NCBI GenBank assembly: GCA_023458915.1
Contig: JAEWWM010000037.1
Span: 1-15,119 of the forward strand
Direction of reading: 5' to 3'
Source: Bacillota bacterium
GTDB taxonomy: Bacteria; Bacillota; Clostridia; Oscillospirales; Acutalibacteraceae
DNA length: 15,119 bases
Part shown: in pieces, positions 1 to 7,072 of the stretch
How the letters are laid out: each line of letters begins with the position of its first letter
How positions within the stretch are numbered: the stretch's first letter is position 1
Program-made: the position numbers and the translations under genes
The notes under the pieces: generated by a model
Told to the model about the DNA's origin: nothing
Seen by the model: only the letters and a program-made list of their open reading frames with translations
Database searches by the model: none

Positions 1-591
1 GAAAAATTTGATTATACAAAGGGTTTCAAATTTTCAACTTACGCCACATGGTGGATAAGACAAGCCATAACAAGGGCAATCGCTGACCAAGCGCGCACAA
101 TTCGTATTCCCGTGCATATGGTAGAAACCATGAACAAAGTAAAAAGAGTTTCCGGACAGCTTCTTCATAACAATGGGCATGAACCAACACCCGAAGAAGT
201 AGCGGATGAGCTTAATTTGCCGGTTGAAAAAATAAGAGAAATCATGCGCGCGTCGCAAGACCCAGTTTCGCTTGAAACTCCAATAGGCGAAGAAGATGAC
301 AGCCACCTCGGCGATTTTATCCCGGACCAATACGCGGTAGCTCCCGCTGAAGAAGCTTCTCACGTCCTTTTAAAAGAGCATCTTTTGGAAGTTTTAGATA
401 CTCTAACACCGCGCGAAAAAACGGTTTTGCAAATGCGCTTCGGCATTAACGACGGCAAACCAAGAACTCTTGAAGAAGTAGGTAAAGAATTCGATGTAAC
501 GCGCGAAAGAATTCGTCAAATAGAAGCAAAAGCATTAAGAAAACTTCGCCACCCAAGCAGAAGCAAAAGATTGAAAGATTATCTAGACTAA
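1..591 (+). CDS. rpoD: RNA polymerase primary sigma factor (sigma-70/SigA), 3' part
   Basis: Primary sigma factor that directs RNA polymerase to housekeeping promoters. The frame is open from base 1, so only the last 196 codons are present and the gene begins upstream of the window. The first residues (FDYTKGFKFSTYATWWIRQA) are sigma regions 2.3-2.4, which melt and read the -10 element. Region 3 follows (IRIPVHMVE onward), then region 4 with the helix-turn-helix TLEEVGKEFDVTRERIRQIE that reads the -35 element, and the usual KLRHPSRSKRLKDYLD end. Some -35 boxes in this window (TTGACT at 617, TTGACA at 14783) fit what this protein recognises. No terminator is visible directly after it; the rplU promoter follows within 30 bases. 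Identification is secure; the internal ATG at 112 is not a start. Confidence 0.97.
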   Translation, partial: EKFDYTKGFKFSTYATWWIRQAITRAIADQARTIRIPVHMVETMNKVKRVSGQLLHNNGHEPTPEEVADELNLPVEKIREIMRASQDPVSLETPIGEEDDSHLGDFIPDQYAVAPAEEASHVLLKEHLLEVLDTLTPREKTVLQMRFGINDGKPRTLEEVGKEFDVTRERIRQIEAKALRKLRHPSRSKRLKDYLD

Positions 592-616
592 GTTTTCAAA
601 GATTTTTAAGAGTTTG

Positions 617-645
617 TTGACTTTGGTACAAAAAAATAGTAAAAT
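617..645 (+). promoter_or_regulatory. Promoter of rplU-prp-rpmA operon
   Basis: TTGACT at 617-622 and TAAAAT at 640-645 are separated by 17 bases, a good sigma-A promoter. Transcription would start near 652, exactly where the structured rplU leader begins. Confidence 0.75.
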
Positions 646-650
646 ATTTT

Positions 651-724
651 GGCCGCATACTGCAGGTTTAAATGATTTTTAAAATCTACCTGTTTCAGTA
701 GCGAGATTTGCTTAAAGGCAGGTG
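651..724 (+). promoter_or_regulatory. L21 leader (ribosomal protein autoregulatory 5' UTR)
   Basis: The untranslated region before rplU resembles the L21 leader known from Firmicutes, a structure thought to be bound by L21 or a related ribosomal protein to control the operon. ACTG-CAGGT (659-667) can pair with ACCTG-TTT-CAGT (688-699), extended inside by TTTAAA/TTTAAA. A second CAGGT copy lies at 719-723 and overlaps the ribosome binding site AGGTG (720-724) of rplU, 11 bases before its ATG. ACCTG could therefore pair either with the upstream copy or with the ribosome binding site. The assignment rests on position and remembered family features; the switch is inference. Confidence 0.7.
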
Positions 725-735
725 CGTAAAAGAGA

Positions 736-1044
736 ATGTACGCAGTTATAGAAACTGGTGGTAAGCAATATAAAGTAAGCCAGGGTGATGTTATTTACAT
801 TGAAAAGCTTGATGAAACCGAGGGCGAAGTAGTTAATTTTAAAGTTATTGCCGGTCAAGATGAAAAAGGATTCTATGTAGGAAATCCGAGTTTAAATTCT
901 GCAAAAGTTTCTGGCAAAGTACTTAAAAACGGAAAAGCCAAAAAAATCACGGTGTTTACTTATAAACCTAAAAAGAGCTGTAAGCGTAAGCTTGGTCACA
1001 GACAGCATTATACAAAAATCGAAATAGAATCTATTAATTTTTAG
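736..1044 (+). CDS. rplU: 50S ribosomal protein L21
   Basis: Large-subunit ribosomal protein that binds 23S rRNA. The 102 residues match the normal length. It shows the L21 start MYAVIETGGKQYKV and the RNA-binding signature near the C-terminus (TYKPKKSCKRKLGHRQHYT). The ATG at 736 follows AGGTG at 720-724 at a spacing of 11 bases, and that ribosome binding site is part of the structured leader. First gene of the rplU-prp-rpmA unit; prp begins 16 bases after the stop, so co-transcription is expected. Confidence 0.98.
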   Translation: MYAVIETGGKQYKVSQGDVIYIEKLDETEGEVVNFKVIAGQDEKGFYVGNPSLNSAKVSGKVLKNGKAKKITVFTYKPKKSCKRKLGHRQHYTKIEIESINF

Positions 1045-1060
1045 TTTTGAGTGAGATTTT

Positions 1061-1387
1061 ATGTTAGAAGCCGAATTTTTTGTTTTAGATTCCGGAGATA
1101 TTGTAGGTTTTGATATATCGGGACATTCTGAATATGCGGAATTTGGCAAAGATATTGTTTGTGCGGCAGTTTCTTCAGCAGCTTATATGGTGATTAATAC
1201 TATTACAGATGTTATAGGTGCTTCAGCTGATGTAACCGTAAGCGATAACACTGGGCATATGCGAGCTATTATTAACAAAAAAGATGCTTTGGCTTGTAAC
1301 GATATTTTAAAAGGCTTTAAAATGCATTTATTATTACTCGAAGAAATTTATTCCCCTAACATAAAAGTAAGTTACGTGGAGGTGTAA
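1061..1387 (+). CDS. prp: Ribosomal-processing cysteine protease Prp
   Basis: Cysteine protease that removes the N-terminal extension of ribosomal protein L27, an essential maturation step in Firmicutes. Its 108 residues are typical of the family. The catalytic pair is present at the expected places: His22 in SGHSEYA and Cys34 in KDIVCAAVS. It lies between rplU and rpmA, the invariable position of this gene, and its substrate is the next gene, whose product carries a matching cleavage site. The ATG at 1061 has only a weak Shine-Dalgarno (GAGTGAG at 1050-1056), so translation may depend partly on coupling with rplU. Assignment follows from both catalytic residues and context. Confidence 0.95.
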   Translation: MLEAEFFVLDSGDIVGFDISGHSEYAEFGKDIVCAAVSSAAYMVINTITDVIGASADVTVSDNTGHMRAIINKKDALACNDILKGFKMHLLLLEEIYSPNIKVSYVEV

Positions 1388-1391
1388 AGTA

Positions 1392-1673
1392 ATGCTAAAT
1401 ATTAACATACAACTTTTTGCACATAAAAAAGGGCAAGGTTCCACCAGTAACGGGCGTGATTCCGAGTCTAAGCGTCTTGGTGTAAAACGTGCAGATGGTC
1501 AGTTTGTTTTGGCTGGGAATATACTTGTTAGGCAGCGCGGAACAAAAATTCATCCGGGCGAGAATGTTGGCAAAGGGAAGGACGACACTTTATTTGCTAA
1601 GATTAGCGGAGAAGTTAAATTTGAACGCGTTGGACGCGACCGCAAACGTGTAAGTGTTTATGCGGCAAGCTAA
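1392..1673 (+). CDS. rpmA: 50S ribosomal protein L27, with Prp-cleaved N-terminal extension
   Basis: Ribosomal protein whose N-terminus reaches toward the peptidyl-transferase centre. The 93-residue product has typical L27 sequence (AHKKGQGSTSNGRDSESKRL, then GTKIHPGENVGKGKDDTLF). It begins with the nine-residue extension MLNINIQLF; by analogy with Staphylococcus aureus L27, Prp cuts after Phe9 to leave Ala as the mature N-terminus. The ribosome binding site GGAGGTG (1378-1384) sits in the last codons of prp, seven bases before the ATG, so the two genes are tightly linked. A strong terminator follows. Confidence 0.98.
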   Translation: MLNINIQLFAHKKGQGSTSNGRDSESKRLGVKRADGQFVLAGNILVRQRGTKIHPGENVGKGKDDTLFAKISGEVKFERVGRDRKRVSVYAAS

Positions 1674-1697
1674 TTTTTACAGTAAAAAATACATTTT

Positions 1698-1730
1698 AAA
1701 AAGCGAGTCAGTTCTTGATTCGCTTTTTTT
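1698..1730 (+). terminator. Rho-independent terminator after rpmA
   Basis: AAAAAGCGAGTCA (1698-1710) pairs with TGATTCGCTTTTT (1716-1728) over 13 bp with one G-T pair and a five-base loop, followed by a run of T. It ends the rplU-prp-rpmA transcript. Confidence 0.9.
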
Positions 1731-1763
1731 ATTAGAAGTATAATTTTTGGGGAAAATTATACT
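1715..1763 (+). promoter_or_regulatory. Putative obg promoter with a perfect palindrome over the -10 box
   Basis: TATAAT (1739-1744) lies 18 bases after TTGATT (1715-1720). The -35 box is inside the right arm of the preceding terminator. The -10 box is inside a perfect 11-bp inverted repeat, AGTATAATTTT / AAAATTATACT (1737-1747 and 1753-1763, loop TGGGG). The palindrome could be an operator or form a 5' hairpin in the obg mRNA. The boxes are visible; their use is inferred. Confidence 0.5.
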
Positions 1764-1798
1764 AAAGTCAAAATTTACAGCCAGAATTAGGTGATAAA

Positions 1799-3064
1799 AT
1801 GTTTGTAGACGTAGTAAACATAAAAATCAAAGCAGGCAATGGCGGCGATGGAGCAGTTTCATTTCATAGGGATAAATATACTGTAACTGGTGGCCCTGAC
1901 GGCGGTAATGGCGGGCGCGGCGGTTCTGTAGTATTTAAGCCTGATAGCAATCTTTCAACGCTTTCGAATTTTAGGCACCAAAAAAAATTTTTTGCGGAAA
2001 ACGGTCAAAATGGAGCATCCGGCAAAAAATCCGGTAAAAGCGGTGAAGATTTGATGATAAAAGTGCCCTATGGTACTCTTATTAAAGACGCAAAAAGCGG
2101 AAAAATTATTGCCGATGTGTCTACGAATGAACTTTTTATTATAGCTAAAGGCGGGCGCGGTGGCGCAGGTAACATGAACTTCGCAGGTCCTGTTAGGCAG
2201 TCGCCGAGATTTTCAAAACCCGGCGAAAAGGGTTTTGAGCTTGATTTAAAACTTGAACTTAAATTGCTTGCGGATGTTGGGCTTGTAGGATATCCAAACG
2301 TCGGGAAATCAACCATTATTTCTGTTGTAAGTGAGGCTAAACCTCAAATTGCGAATTATCACTTCACCACTCTTTCTCCGATTTTAGGCGTCGTAAAATA
2401 TAGTAACGAACTTTCTTTTGTAATGGCAGATATACCTGGGCTTATTGAGGGCGCCTGGGAAGGTACAGGGTTGGGACACCAATTTTTGCGCCATATTGAA
2501 AGGTGTAGACTTCTTCTTCACGTGCTTGATATTTCGGGCAGCGAAGGCCGTGATCCTTGCAAAGATTTTGACATTATAAATGAAGAGCTCAAGAAATTCA
2601 GCGCCGAACTTTCAAAACGTCCAATGATTGTAGTAGGAAACAAGTGCGATATTGCATCTGAAGAGCAAATTCAAAAATTTGAAAATTATGTCACGAAAAA
2701 AGGCTATGAATTTATTCCGATTTCGGCTTCGAGTAATAAAGGAACAAAAAAAATGCTTGATTTAATAGCAAATAAGCTCAGTAGTCTTCCTTCTGCACAC
2801 TTATTTATGCCTGATTTTAACTACGACCACCTTGCAAGTTCGGATGATAAACTTAAAATAAAAAAAGAAAACGGCATTTTTACTGTAAATGCTGTTTGGC
2901 TTGATAAGCTAATTAACTCAGTTAACTTCGATGATTACGATTCCATGCGCTATTTTCAGGATTTTATAATTAAAGTAGGGCTTATGGATGCCTTAAAAAA
3001 CGCCGGTGCTAAAGAGGGCGACACTGTTAAAATAGGCGAAATCGAATTTGATTTTTTTGACTAA
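1799..3064 (+). CDS. obgE: GTPase Obg/CgtA
   Basis: Essential ribosome-associated GTPase with roles in 50S assembly, growth control and stress response. The 421-residue protein has all three domains. The glycine-rich Obg fold covers about residues 1-158 (NGGDGAVSFHRDKYTVTGGP). The G domain holds G1 GYPNVGKS at 164-171, switch I TT at 190-191, G3 DIPG at 211-214, G4 NKCD at 281-284 and G5 SAS at 309-311. The OCT domain runs from about residue 354 to the end. The start ATG is preceded by AGGTG (1789-1793) at five bases. After DIPGLIEG the motif reads GAWEGTGLGH, with Trp where I would expect a small residue, Ser or His. It has its own putative promoter behind the rpmA terminator. Confidence 0.97.
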   Translation: MFVDVVNIKIKAGNGGDGAVSFHRDKYTVTGGPDGGNGGRGGSVVFKPDSNLSTLSNFRHQKKFFAENGQNGASGKKSGKSGEDLMIKVPYGTLIKDAKSGKIIADVSTNELFIIAKGGRGGAGNMNFAGPVRQSPRFSKPGEKGFELDLKLELKLLADVGLVGYPNVGKSTIISVVSEAKPQIANYHFTTLSPILGVVKYSNELSFVMADIPGLIEGAWEGTGLGHQFLRHIERCRLLLHVLDISGSEGRDPCKDFDIINEELKKFSAELSKRPMIVVGNKCDIASEEQIQKFENYVTKKGYEFIPISASSNKGTKKMLDLIANKLSSLPSAHLFMPDFNYDHLASSDDKLKIKKENGIFTVNAVWLDKLINSVNFDDYDSMRYFQDFIIKVGLMDALKNAGAKEGDTVKIGEIEFDFFD

Positions 3065-3123
3065 AAAATGATTATTATCTGAACTAAGTAAAGTAGCAGC
3101 ATGAAATTAGTATATATGAATTC

Positions 3124-3151
3124 TTTTTTCCGCCGCCTATGGCGGAGAAAA
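3124..3151. terminator. GC-capped hairpin downstream of obg
   Basis: TTTTTTCCGCC (3124-3134) pairs with GGCGGAGAAAA (3141-3151) around the loop GCCTAT, with one T-G pair. There is no clear T tract after it on either strand, so it is an atypical terminator. It may instead protect the 3' end of the obg mRNA. Confidence 0.45.
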
Positions 3152-3202
3152 ACACAAAACTTATTATAATTTTTCACTTCTAATAACATAAGTCGACAGT
3201 TA

Positions 3203-3237
3203 TTTTTCATATTAATTTATTAAATTAATATGAAAAA
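3203..3237 (+). repeat. Perfect 16-bp AT-rich inverted repeat overlapping a translation start region
   Basis: TTTTTCATATTAATTT (3203-3218) and AAATTAATATGAAAAA (3222-3237) are exact reverse complements separated by only ATT. The right arm runs into GGG (3238-3240), so AAAAAGGG, a possible Shine-Dalgarno for the secreted-protein gene beginning at 3251, is partly inside the stem. It could be an operator or a translation-controlling hairpin. Confidence 0.7.
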
Positions 3238-3250
3238 GGGCGTGGGATTT

Positions 3251-3760
3251 ATGAAACGATTTTGCGCGGTATTTTTAATAGGATTAGCGTTTTTATTATT
3301 AAACGGCTTTAGTACCACATACGCAGATGTTACCGCCAGTCAGAGAGGCGGCTGGATTTACACAGATACTGAAAAAAGCAAGGATGTTTCTGATATTCTT
3401 AAAGCTTTAACAAATATTTTAGGAAACCACAGTTATGAGTGGAAGTGGATTCAGGAAGATGGAAAATATATGCAAAAATATGTTCCACAAATTGATTCTG
3501 AAGAAGATGCATTTAAAGAATTACGTGCACAGTTTAAAAATTTTAATATAAATGAAATAGATGATTGGATAAACTGTATAAAAAATACAACTTATAAATG
3601 GTCCATTAATTTTAGCTTTACTAAAGAGTGGGAATGTAAGTTTAAAAATTTAGTAAACCAGATAAAAAAATGTGACCCGGCGCGCGGAATAGAACTTTAT
3701 TCTGAAAAAAAAGAAATAAACTATAAAACGATTACCATTTGGAAATGCATTAATCTTTAA
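3251..3760 (+). CDS. Secreted hypothetical protein, Trp/Cys-containing
   Basis: I do not recognise the family. With the start at 3251 the protein has 169 residues and begins with a textbook signal peptide: Met-Lys-Arg-Phe, a hydrophobic core (AVFLIGLAFLLL), and a likely cut after TTYA or TTYAD. The mature part is about 145 residues, rich in Trp, Lys and Asn, with four Cys (in INCIKN, WECKF, KKCDP and WKCIN) that could form two disulfides outside the cell. I prefer the ATG at 3251 over the in-frame ATG at 3230 because the latter lies within a perfect palindrome and would add charged residues before the signal core. GTGGGA lies five bases before the chosen start. It is alone, between obg and the converging dlt operon. 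Function unknown. Confidence 0.75.
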   Translation: MKRFCAVFLIGLAFLLLNGFSTTYADVTASQRGGWIYTDTEKSKDVSDILKALTNILGNHSYEWKWIQEDGKYMQKYVPQIDSEEDAFKELRAQFKNFNINEIDDWINCIKNTTYKWSINFSFTKEWECKFKNLVNQIKKCDPARGIELYSEKKEINYKTITIWKCINL

Positions 3761-3796
3761 ATTATTCTTTTTACTTGCTTAAAATACTTATTAATT

Positions 3797-3827
3797 AAGA
3801 AAATGCCTATTACACGGCATTTTCTTT
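3797..3827. terminator. Bidirectional terminator between the secreted-protein gene and dltC
   Basis: AAGAAAATGCC (3797-3807) and GGCATTTTCTT (3816-3826) form a perfect 11-bp stem with an eight-base loop. The A-rich left arm and T-rich right arm let it work on both strands for the two converging transcripts. Confidence 0.85.
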
Positions 3828-3839
3828 GTTTTATAAAAA

Positions 3840-4082
3840 TTATTTCAATTTTTCTTTAAGAAAATTTATGAAATTATTAGTTGTATAAATATCCTTTTTC
3901 TCAAAGTCCGTCGGCTGAAATTTGACTCCAGTTTTTTCTTCAAGCAGTAAAATTATATTTATTATTGAAAGTGAGTCTATTAATCCTGCATCTACAAGGT
4001 CTAAATCAAGATCATCTTTAATTTCGTCTGTTTCGCAGATTTCTGCCATTATTTCTATTGCTAAATTTTTAAAATTTTCCAT
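3840..4082 (-). CDS. dltC: D-alanyl carrier protein DltC
   Basis: Acyl-carrier-like protein that holds D-alanine as a thioester on phosphopantetheine, accepting it from DltA and handing it to the membrane machinery around DltB for D-alanylation of teichoic acids. The 80-residue length is typical. The attachment site is Ser37 in the motif GLIDSLS, where DS is the conserved pair. It is last in dltA-dltB-dltC, starting 16 bases after the dltB stop behind GGGAG at a rather long spacing of about 12 bases. The expected dltD does not follow; the bidirectional terminator does. Assignment rests on the carrier motif and the dltA/dltB neighbours. Confidence 0.93.
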   Translation of the reverse strand: MENFKNLAIEIMAEICETDEIKDDLDLDLVDAGLIDSLSIINIILLLEEKTGVKFQPTDFEKKDIYTTNNFINFLKEKLK

Positions 4083-4098
4083 TGTGTGATAAATCTCC

Positions 4099-5256
4099 CT
4101 AGAATTTGAATAAATATCCTGAAAATATTAGCATCCCAAAAGCTATGGCCTGAAAGCACACTATTATACTTAATATATCGTAACATTTGCTTTGTTTGAA
4201 TTTTTTGTAGATTTTGGATTTTAAATAAACATCTGTCAGCACTAACATTGCTCCCTGGTACAGTCCATAAGCTATATAAAAAACATAAAATCCGTGCCAC
4301 AATCCCATGACAGTCATGGTTAGCATATAGCCGCACCTGATAGCAACTTTTTTGCTTTTAAATGTTCCGTTTCTAAGGGTATTTAAAACAAATCTGCTAA
4401 AAAGATAATCCCCGAACCATTTGGAAAGCGACATATGCCATCTGTCCCAAAATTCTTTCATATTTCGTGCCAAAAATGGCTTATTAAAGTTTTCCGGAGT
4501 TTTAATTCCGAGCAGGTGGCTTGTCCCGATTGCAAAATTTGAATACCCAGCAAAATCAAAAAATAGGTAAAATGTATATGCATACATATAAATTATAACG
4601 CTTAAAAATGTTTTGTCGGTGGGCAATTTTTCAATAATATAAAAATGTATTAACGCGGCTATACCGAATTTATAAACTATACCCAGAAGTATTTTTTTAA
4701 TCCCTAAAAAGAAATACTCGCTTGCATATTCTCCAGCGGAAATTTTTTTGTTTAATTCATCTTCAAATCTAGCGTAGCAGTCAATCGGACCAGAACTTAT
4801 AGCTGGGAAAAATGTTATGAAATAAAGCATTTCTATAATGGAAAGCTTTTCTATGTGGCCATCGTGAATTTCGATTATGAGCTGCCAAATTCTAAAACTC
4901 AGGTAAGAAATTCCGATAAATCCCAAGAAGCTGAATTTCGGAAAATATACGCAGGCTTTTATTATGAAAATCGGAACAATTGAAAACAAAAATACTGAGT
5001 AATAAATAAACTCGCTTTTAACTTTTTTGTGAAAATAATAATAACTCATCACCAAAATGGTTTCACAAACGATAAAAACCAAAAATTGGAGCATCTGCTT
5101 GGTTTGAAGACCCATAATCAGGATTAAAGCCGGGATCGAAACAATTATGCTGTAGTATTTTATGCGTTTGCCTAAAAGTCCTAAAATTATTGCCGGGATA
5201 AGTAAAAGCGTGAAAATAAAAAGTGAAAAAAAGTCGGTGTACTGGGCAATTACCAT
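4099..5256 (-). CDS. dltB: D-alanine transfer O-acyltransferase DltB (MBOAT family)
   Basis: Polytopic membrane protein of the membrane-bound O-acyltransferase family that works with D-alanyl-DltC to move D-alanine across the membrane for attachment to teichoic acids. At 385 residues it has near-normal length, with many hydrophobic helices throughout. The MBOAT signature is clear: FWDRWHMSLSKWFGDYLF around His274 and MGLWHGFYVFYIAYGLYQG with the near-invariant His321. Its ATG directly abuts the dltA stop codon (TAG-ATG). Its ribosome binding site GGAGG (5265-5269) lies in the last codons of dltA, so translation is likely coupled. Confidence 0.95.
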   Translation of the reverse strand: MVIAQYTDFFSLFIFTLLLIPAIILGLLGKRIKYYSIIVSIPALILIMGLQTKQMLQFLVFIVCETILVMSYYYFHKKVKSEFIYYSVFLFSIVPIFIIKACVYFPKFSFLGFIGISYLSFRIWQLIIEIHDGHIEKLSIIEMLYFITFFPAISSGPIDCYARFEDELNKKISAGEYASEYFFLGIKKILLGIVYKFGIAALIHFYIIEKLPTDKTFLSVIIYMYAYTFYLFFDFAGYSNFAIGTSHLLGIKTPENFNKPFLARNMKEFWDRWHMSLSKWFGDYLFSRFVLNTLRNGTFKSKKVAIRCGYMLTMTVMGLWHGFYVFYIAYGLYQGAMLVLTDVYLKSKIYKKFKQSKCYDILSIIVCFQAIAFGMLIFSGYLFKF

Positions 5257-6783
5257 CTATATTTCCTCCAAAAGCTTTTTGCGGTCGATTTTTCCGTTAG
5301 TTGTCATCGGGATGGAATCCACAAAAACGAATTTTTTTGGAATCATATAAGATGGTAAAAATCTTAAAAGTTGTTTTCTTAAAAACGATTGTGTTTGCAT
5401 AGAATTGTCAATTTTAAAGCGCGGCACTATAAATGCGGCCAAGCTTTCGATGCTTCCGTTTTTTATGATTGGCGCAACAACTGCATTTTTCACACTAGAA
5501 AGCTTCAAAAAATTATTTTCAATGTCTTCAAGTTCAATGCGATAGCCGTGAAGCTTTATTTGAAGGTCAATTCTTCCGCAGTAAAAAAGTTGGCTATCTT
5601 TAATATAGCCTTCGTCTCCTGTACGGTAAGAGCGATATTTTACCCCGTTTATTTCTTTTTCGCCGAAAACTTTTGCATTGATATCAGGTTTTTTAAAATA
5701 GCCAGGACTTACGGTATCTCCAACAATCAAAATCTCGCCTTTTTTATTTTCCGGCAAAATGCTGCCGTTTTTATCGATTATAAATACGTGTGTGCCAGGC
5801 TTTGGCATACCAACAGGCAAAGGATTATACTTTTCTAAAATTTCTTCGGTAATATTAATTTCAGTCATTGCTACAGTAGATTCCGTTGGACCGTAAGTAT
5901 TTATAACTTTAGCTCCGGGAAATCTCATAAGAAGCTTTTCTGCATTATGATTTGAAAGAGTTTCTCCGCAAAATAAAAATAATTTAAGGCTTGGCATAAG
6001 CTTGGAAGTGAAATCATCCGAAGTTCTGCACATGTTGGCAAAAGAAGGGGTCGACACTAAAACATCTGCTTTAGAATCTTTTAAAGATTTGAGCAAGAGC
6101 TCATAATCCGACTGCACTGATTTTTCAAGGCACCAAAGTGTTCCGCCGGTGCAAAGCGACATGTACAAATCCATTACAGAAAGATCAAAAGAAAACGGTG
6201 CTTGGTTTATGAAAGTAGCGTGTTTATTTTCTAAATCTTCATTTCCTAAAGTTACCGACCACTTTAAAAAATTATTAAGGCAGTCAAGGGTTATCTGTAC
6301 TCCCTTTGGTTTGCCTGTGCTTCCTGATGTGAAAATTATGTAAAAAACATCATCATTTTTAACGCAGCAAGATTTATCTATTTTTTGTTCAGTTTTGTCT
6401 ATTATATTTTTTATTTCATCTAAAGAAATAGCGTTTTCACATTCAAAATTTAAATTTTCTACTGCTAAAATAAGAGGGGTGTTTGTTTCAGAGATTATAT
6501 CTTTCACGCGTTCATCAGGAATTGAAATATCAATAGGACAGTAAGCCCTACCTGATTTTACACACGCTAAAAAGCATACTATCATGTATGGGCTTTTATG
6601 ACCATATACAACTATTGGAGTTTTATCATCTTTTAATTTTTCTTGTAAATAAAAAGCAAACTTGGCTGACAAGTTTTCGAGTTTACTATAGTTGAGTGCG
6701 TTTTCAGGGTTTAATCCGCTGCAAACCGCTGTTTTGTCGCCTTGATTTAAAGAGTAAAAATTTATTCTTTCCAGTATATTCAT
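5257..6783 (-). CDS. dltA: D-alanine--D-alanyl carrier protein ligase DltA
   Basis: Cytosolic adenylating enzyme that activates D-alanine with ATP and loads it onto DltC, the first step of teichoic acid D-alanylation. This lowers cell-wall negative charge and typically raises resistance to cationic peptides. The 508 residues match the family. Core motifs in order: P-loop FTSGSTGKPKG at 151-161; Cys272 in FCGE, as in DltA active sites; NTYGPTE at 295-301; YRTGD ending at Asp390; GRIDLQIKLHGYRIE at 403-417; and the catalytic Lys498 in TTNGK. The start is supported by the usual MxIL opening, although the nearest Shine-Dalgarno (AAAGGAA) is far away, about 13 bases. It leads the operon and diverges from the M23 peptidase gene. 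Confidence 0.96.
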   Translation of the reverse strand: MNILERINFYSLNQGDKTAVCSGLNPENALNYSKLENLSAKFAFYLQEKLKDDKTPIVVYGHKSPYMIVCFLACVKSGRAYCPIDISIPDERVKDIISETNTPLILAVENLNFECENAISLDEIKNIIDKTEQKIDKSCCVKNDDVFYIIFTSGSTGKPKGVQITLDCLNNFLKWSVTLGNEDLENKHATFINQAPFSFDLSVMDLYMSLCTGGTLWCLEKSVQSDYELLLKSLKDSKADVLVSTPSFANMCRTSDDFTSKLMPSLKLFLFCGETLSNHNAEKLLMRFPGAKVINTYGPTESTVAMTEINITEEILEKYNPLPVGMPKPGTHVFIIDKNGSILPENKKGEILIVGDTVSPGYFKKPDINAKVFGEKEINGVKYRSYRTGDEGYIKDSQLFYCGRIDLQIKLHGYRIELEDIENNFLKLSSVKNAVVAPIIKNGSIESLAAFIVPRFKIDNSMQTQSFLRKQLLRFLPSYMIPKKFVFVDSIPMTTNGKIDRKKLLEEI

Positions 6784-6853
6784 AAAACCACATTCATTCC
6801 TTTTATTGCCAAATTATATTTATCTTATATCATATCATTTTGCCACATTCAAA

Positions 6854-6881
6854 TATATAAAATTAAAATGTGCACAGTCAA
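6854..6881 (-). promoter_or_regulatory. Putative promoter of dltABC
   Basis: On the minus strand TTGACT (6881-6876) is followed after 16 bases by TATATA (6859-6854), about 70 bases before dltA. The 289-bp intergenic region also holds the opposing promoter of the peptidase gene. No further clear structure is seen there. Confidence 0.6.
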
Positions 6882-6942
6882 CAAGAATAATTTGATTTTA
6901 AAAACAAATACTGTGATATATTACAAAATTGCAATAAGTTTG

Positions 6943-6970
6943 TTGATTTGTTGTAATTTTTTGTTACAAT
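6943..6970 (+). promoter_or_regulatory. Putative promoter of the M23 peptidase gene
   Basis: TTGATT (6943-6948) and TACAAT (6965-6970) are spaced 16 bases apart. This leaves a leader of about 95 bases before the ATG at 7073. Confidence 0.5.
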
Positions 6971-7072
6971 AATTATAAGAAGAATGAAACCAAGTAAGTA
7001 TTATTACATTAAAAACTTCGGAAGATAATACATTTAAAAAGCCTTAATCAAAAAGGGGGACGATTTAACTCC

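Noticed and set aside
34..363. Minus-strand open frame of 109 codons opposite rpoD
   Set aside because: It lies wholly opposite the conserved sigma factor frame and has no recognisable motif.
3230..3250. ATG at 3230 as start of the secreted protein
   Set aside because: It lies within the perfect palindrome with no free ribosome binding site; the ATG at 3251 gives a clean signal peptide.
5389..5838. Plus-strand 149-codon frame opposite dltA
   Set aside because: Antisense to conserved adenylation motifs of DltA, with no ribosome binding site or family features.
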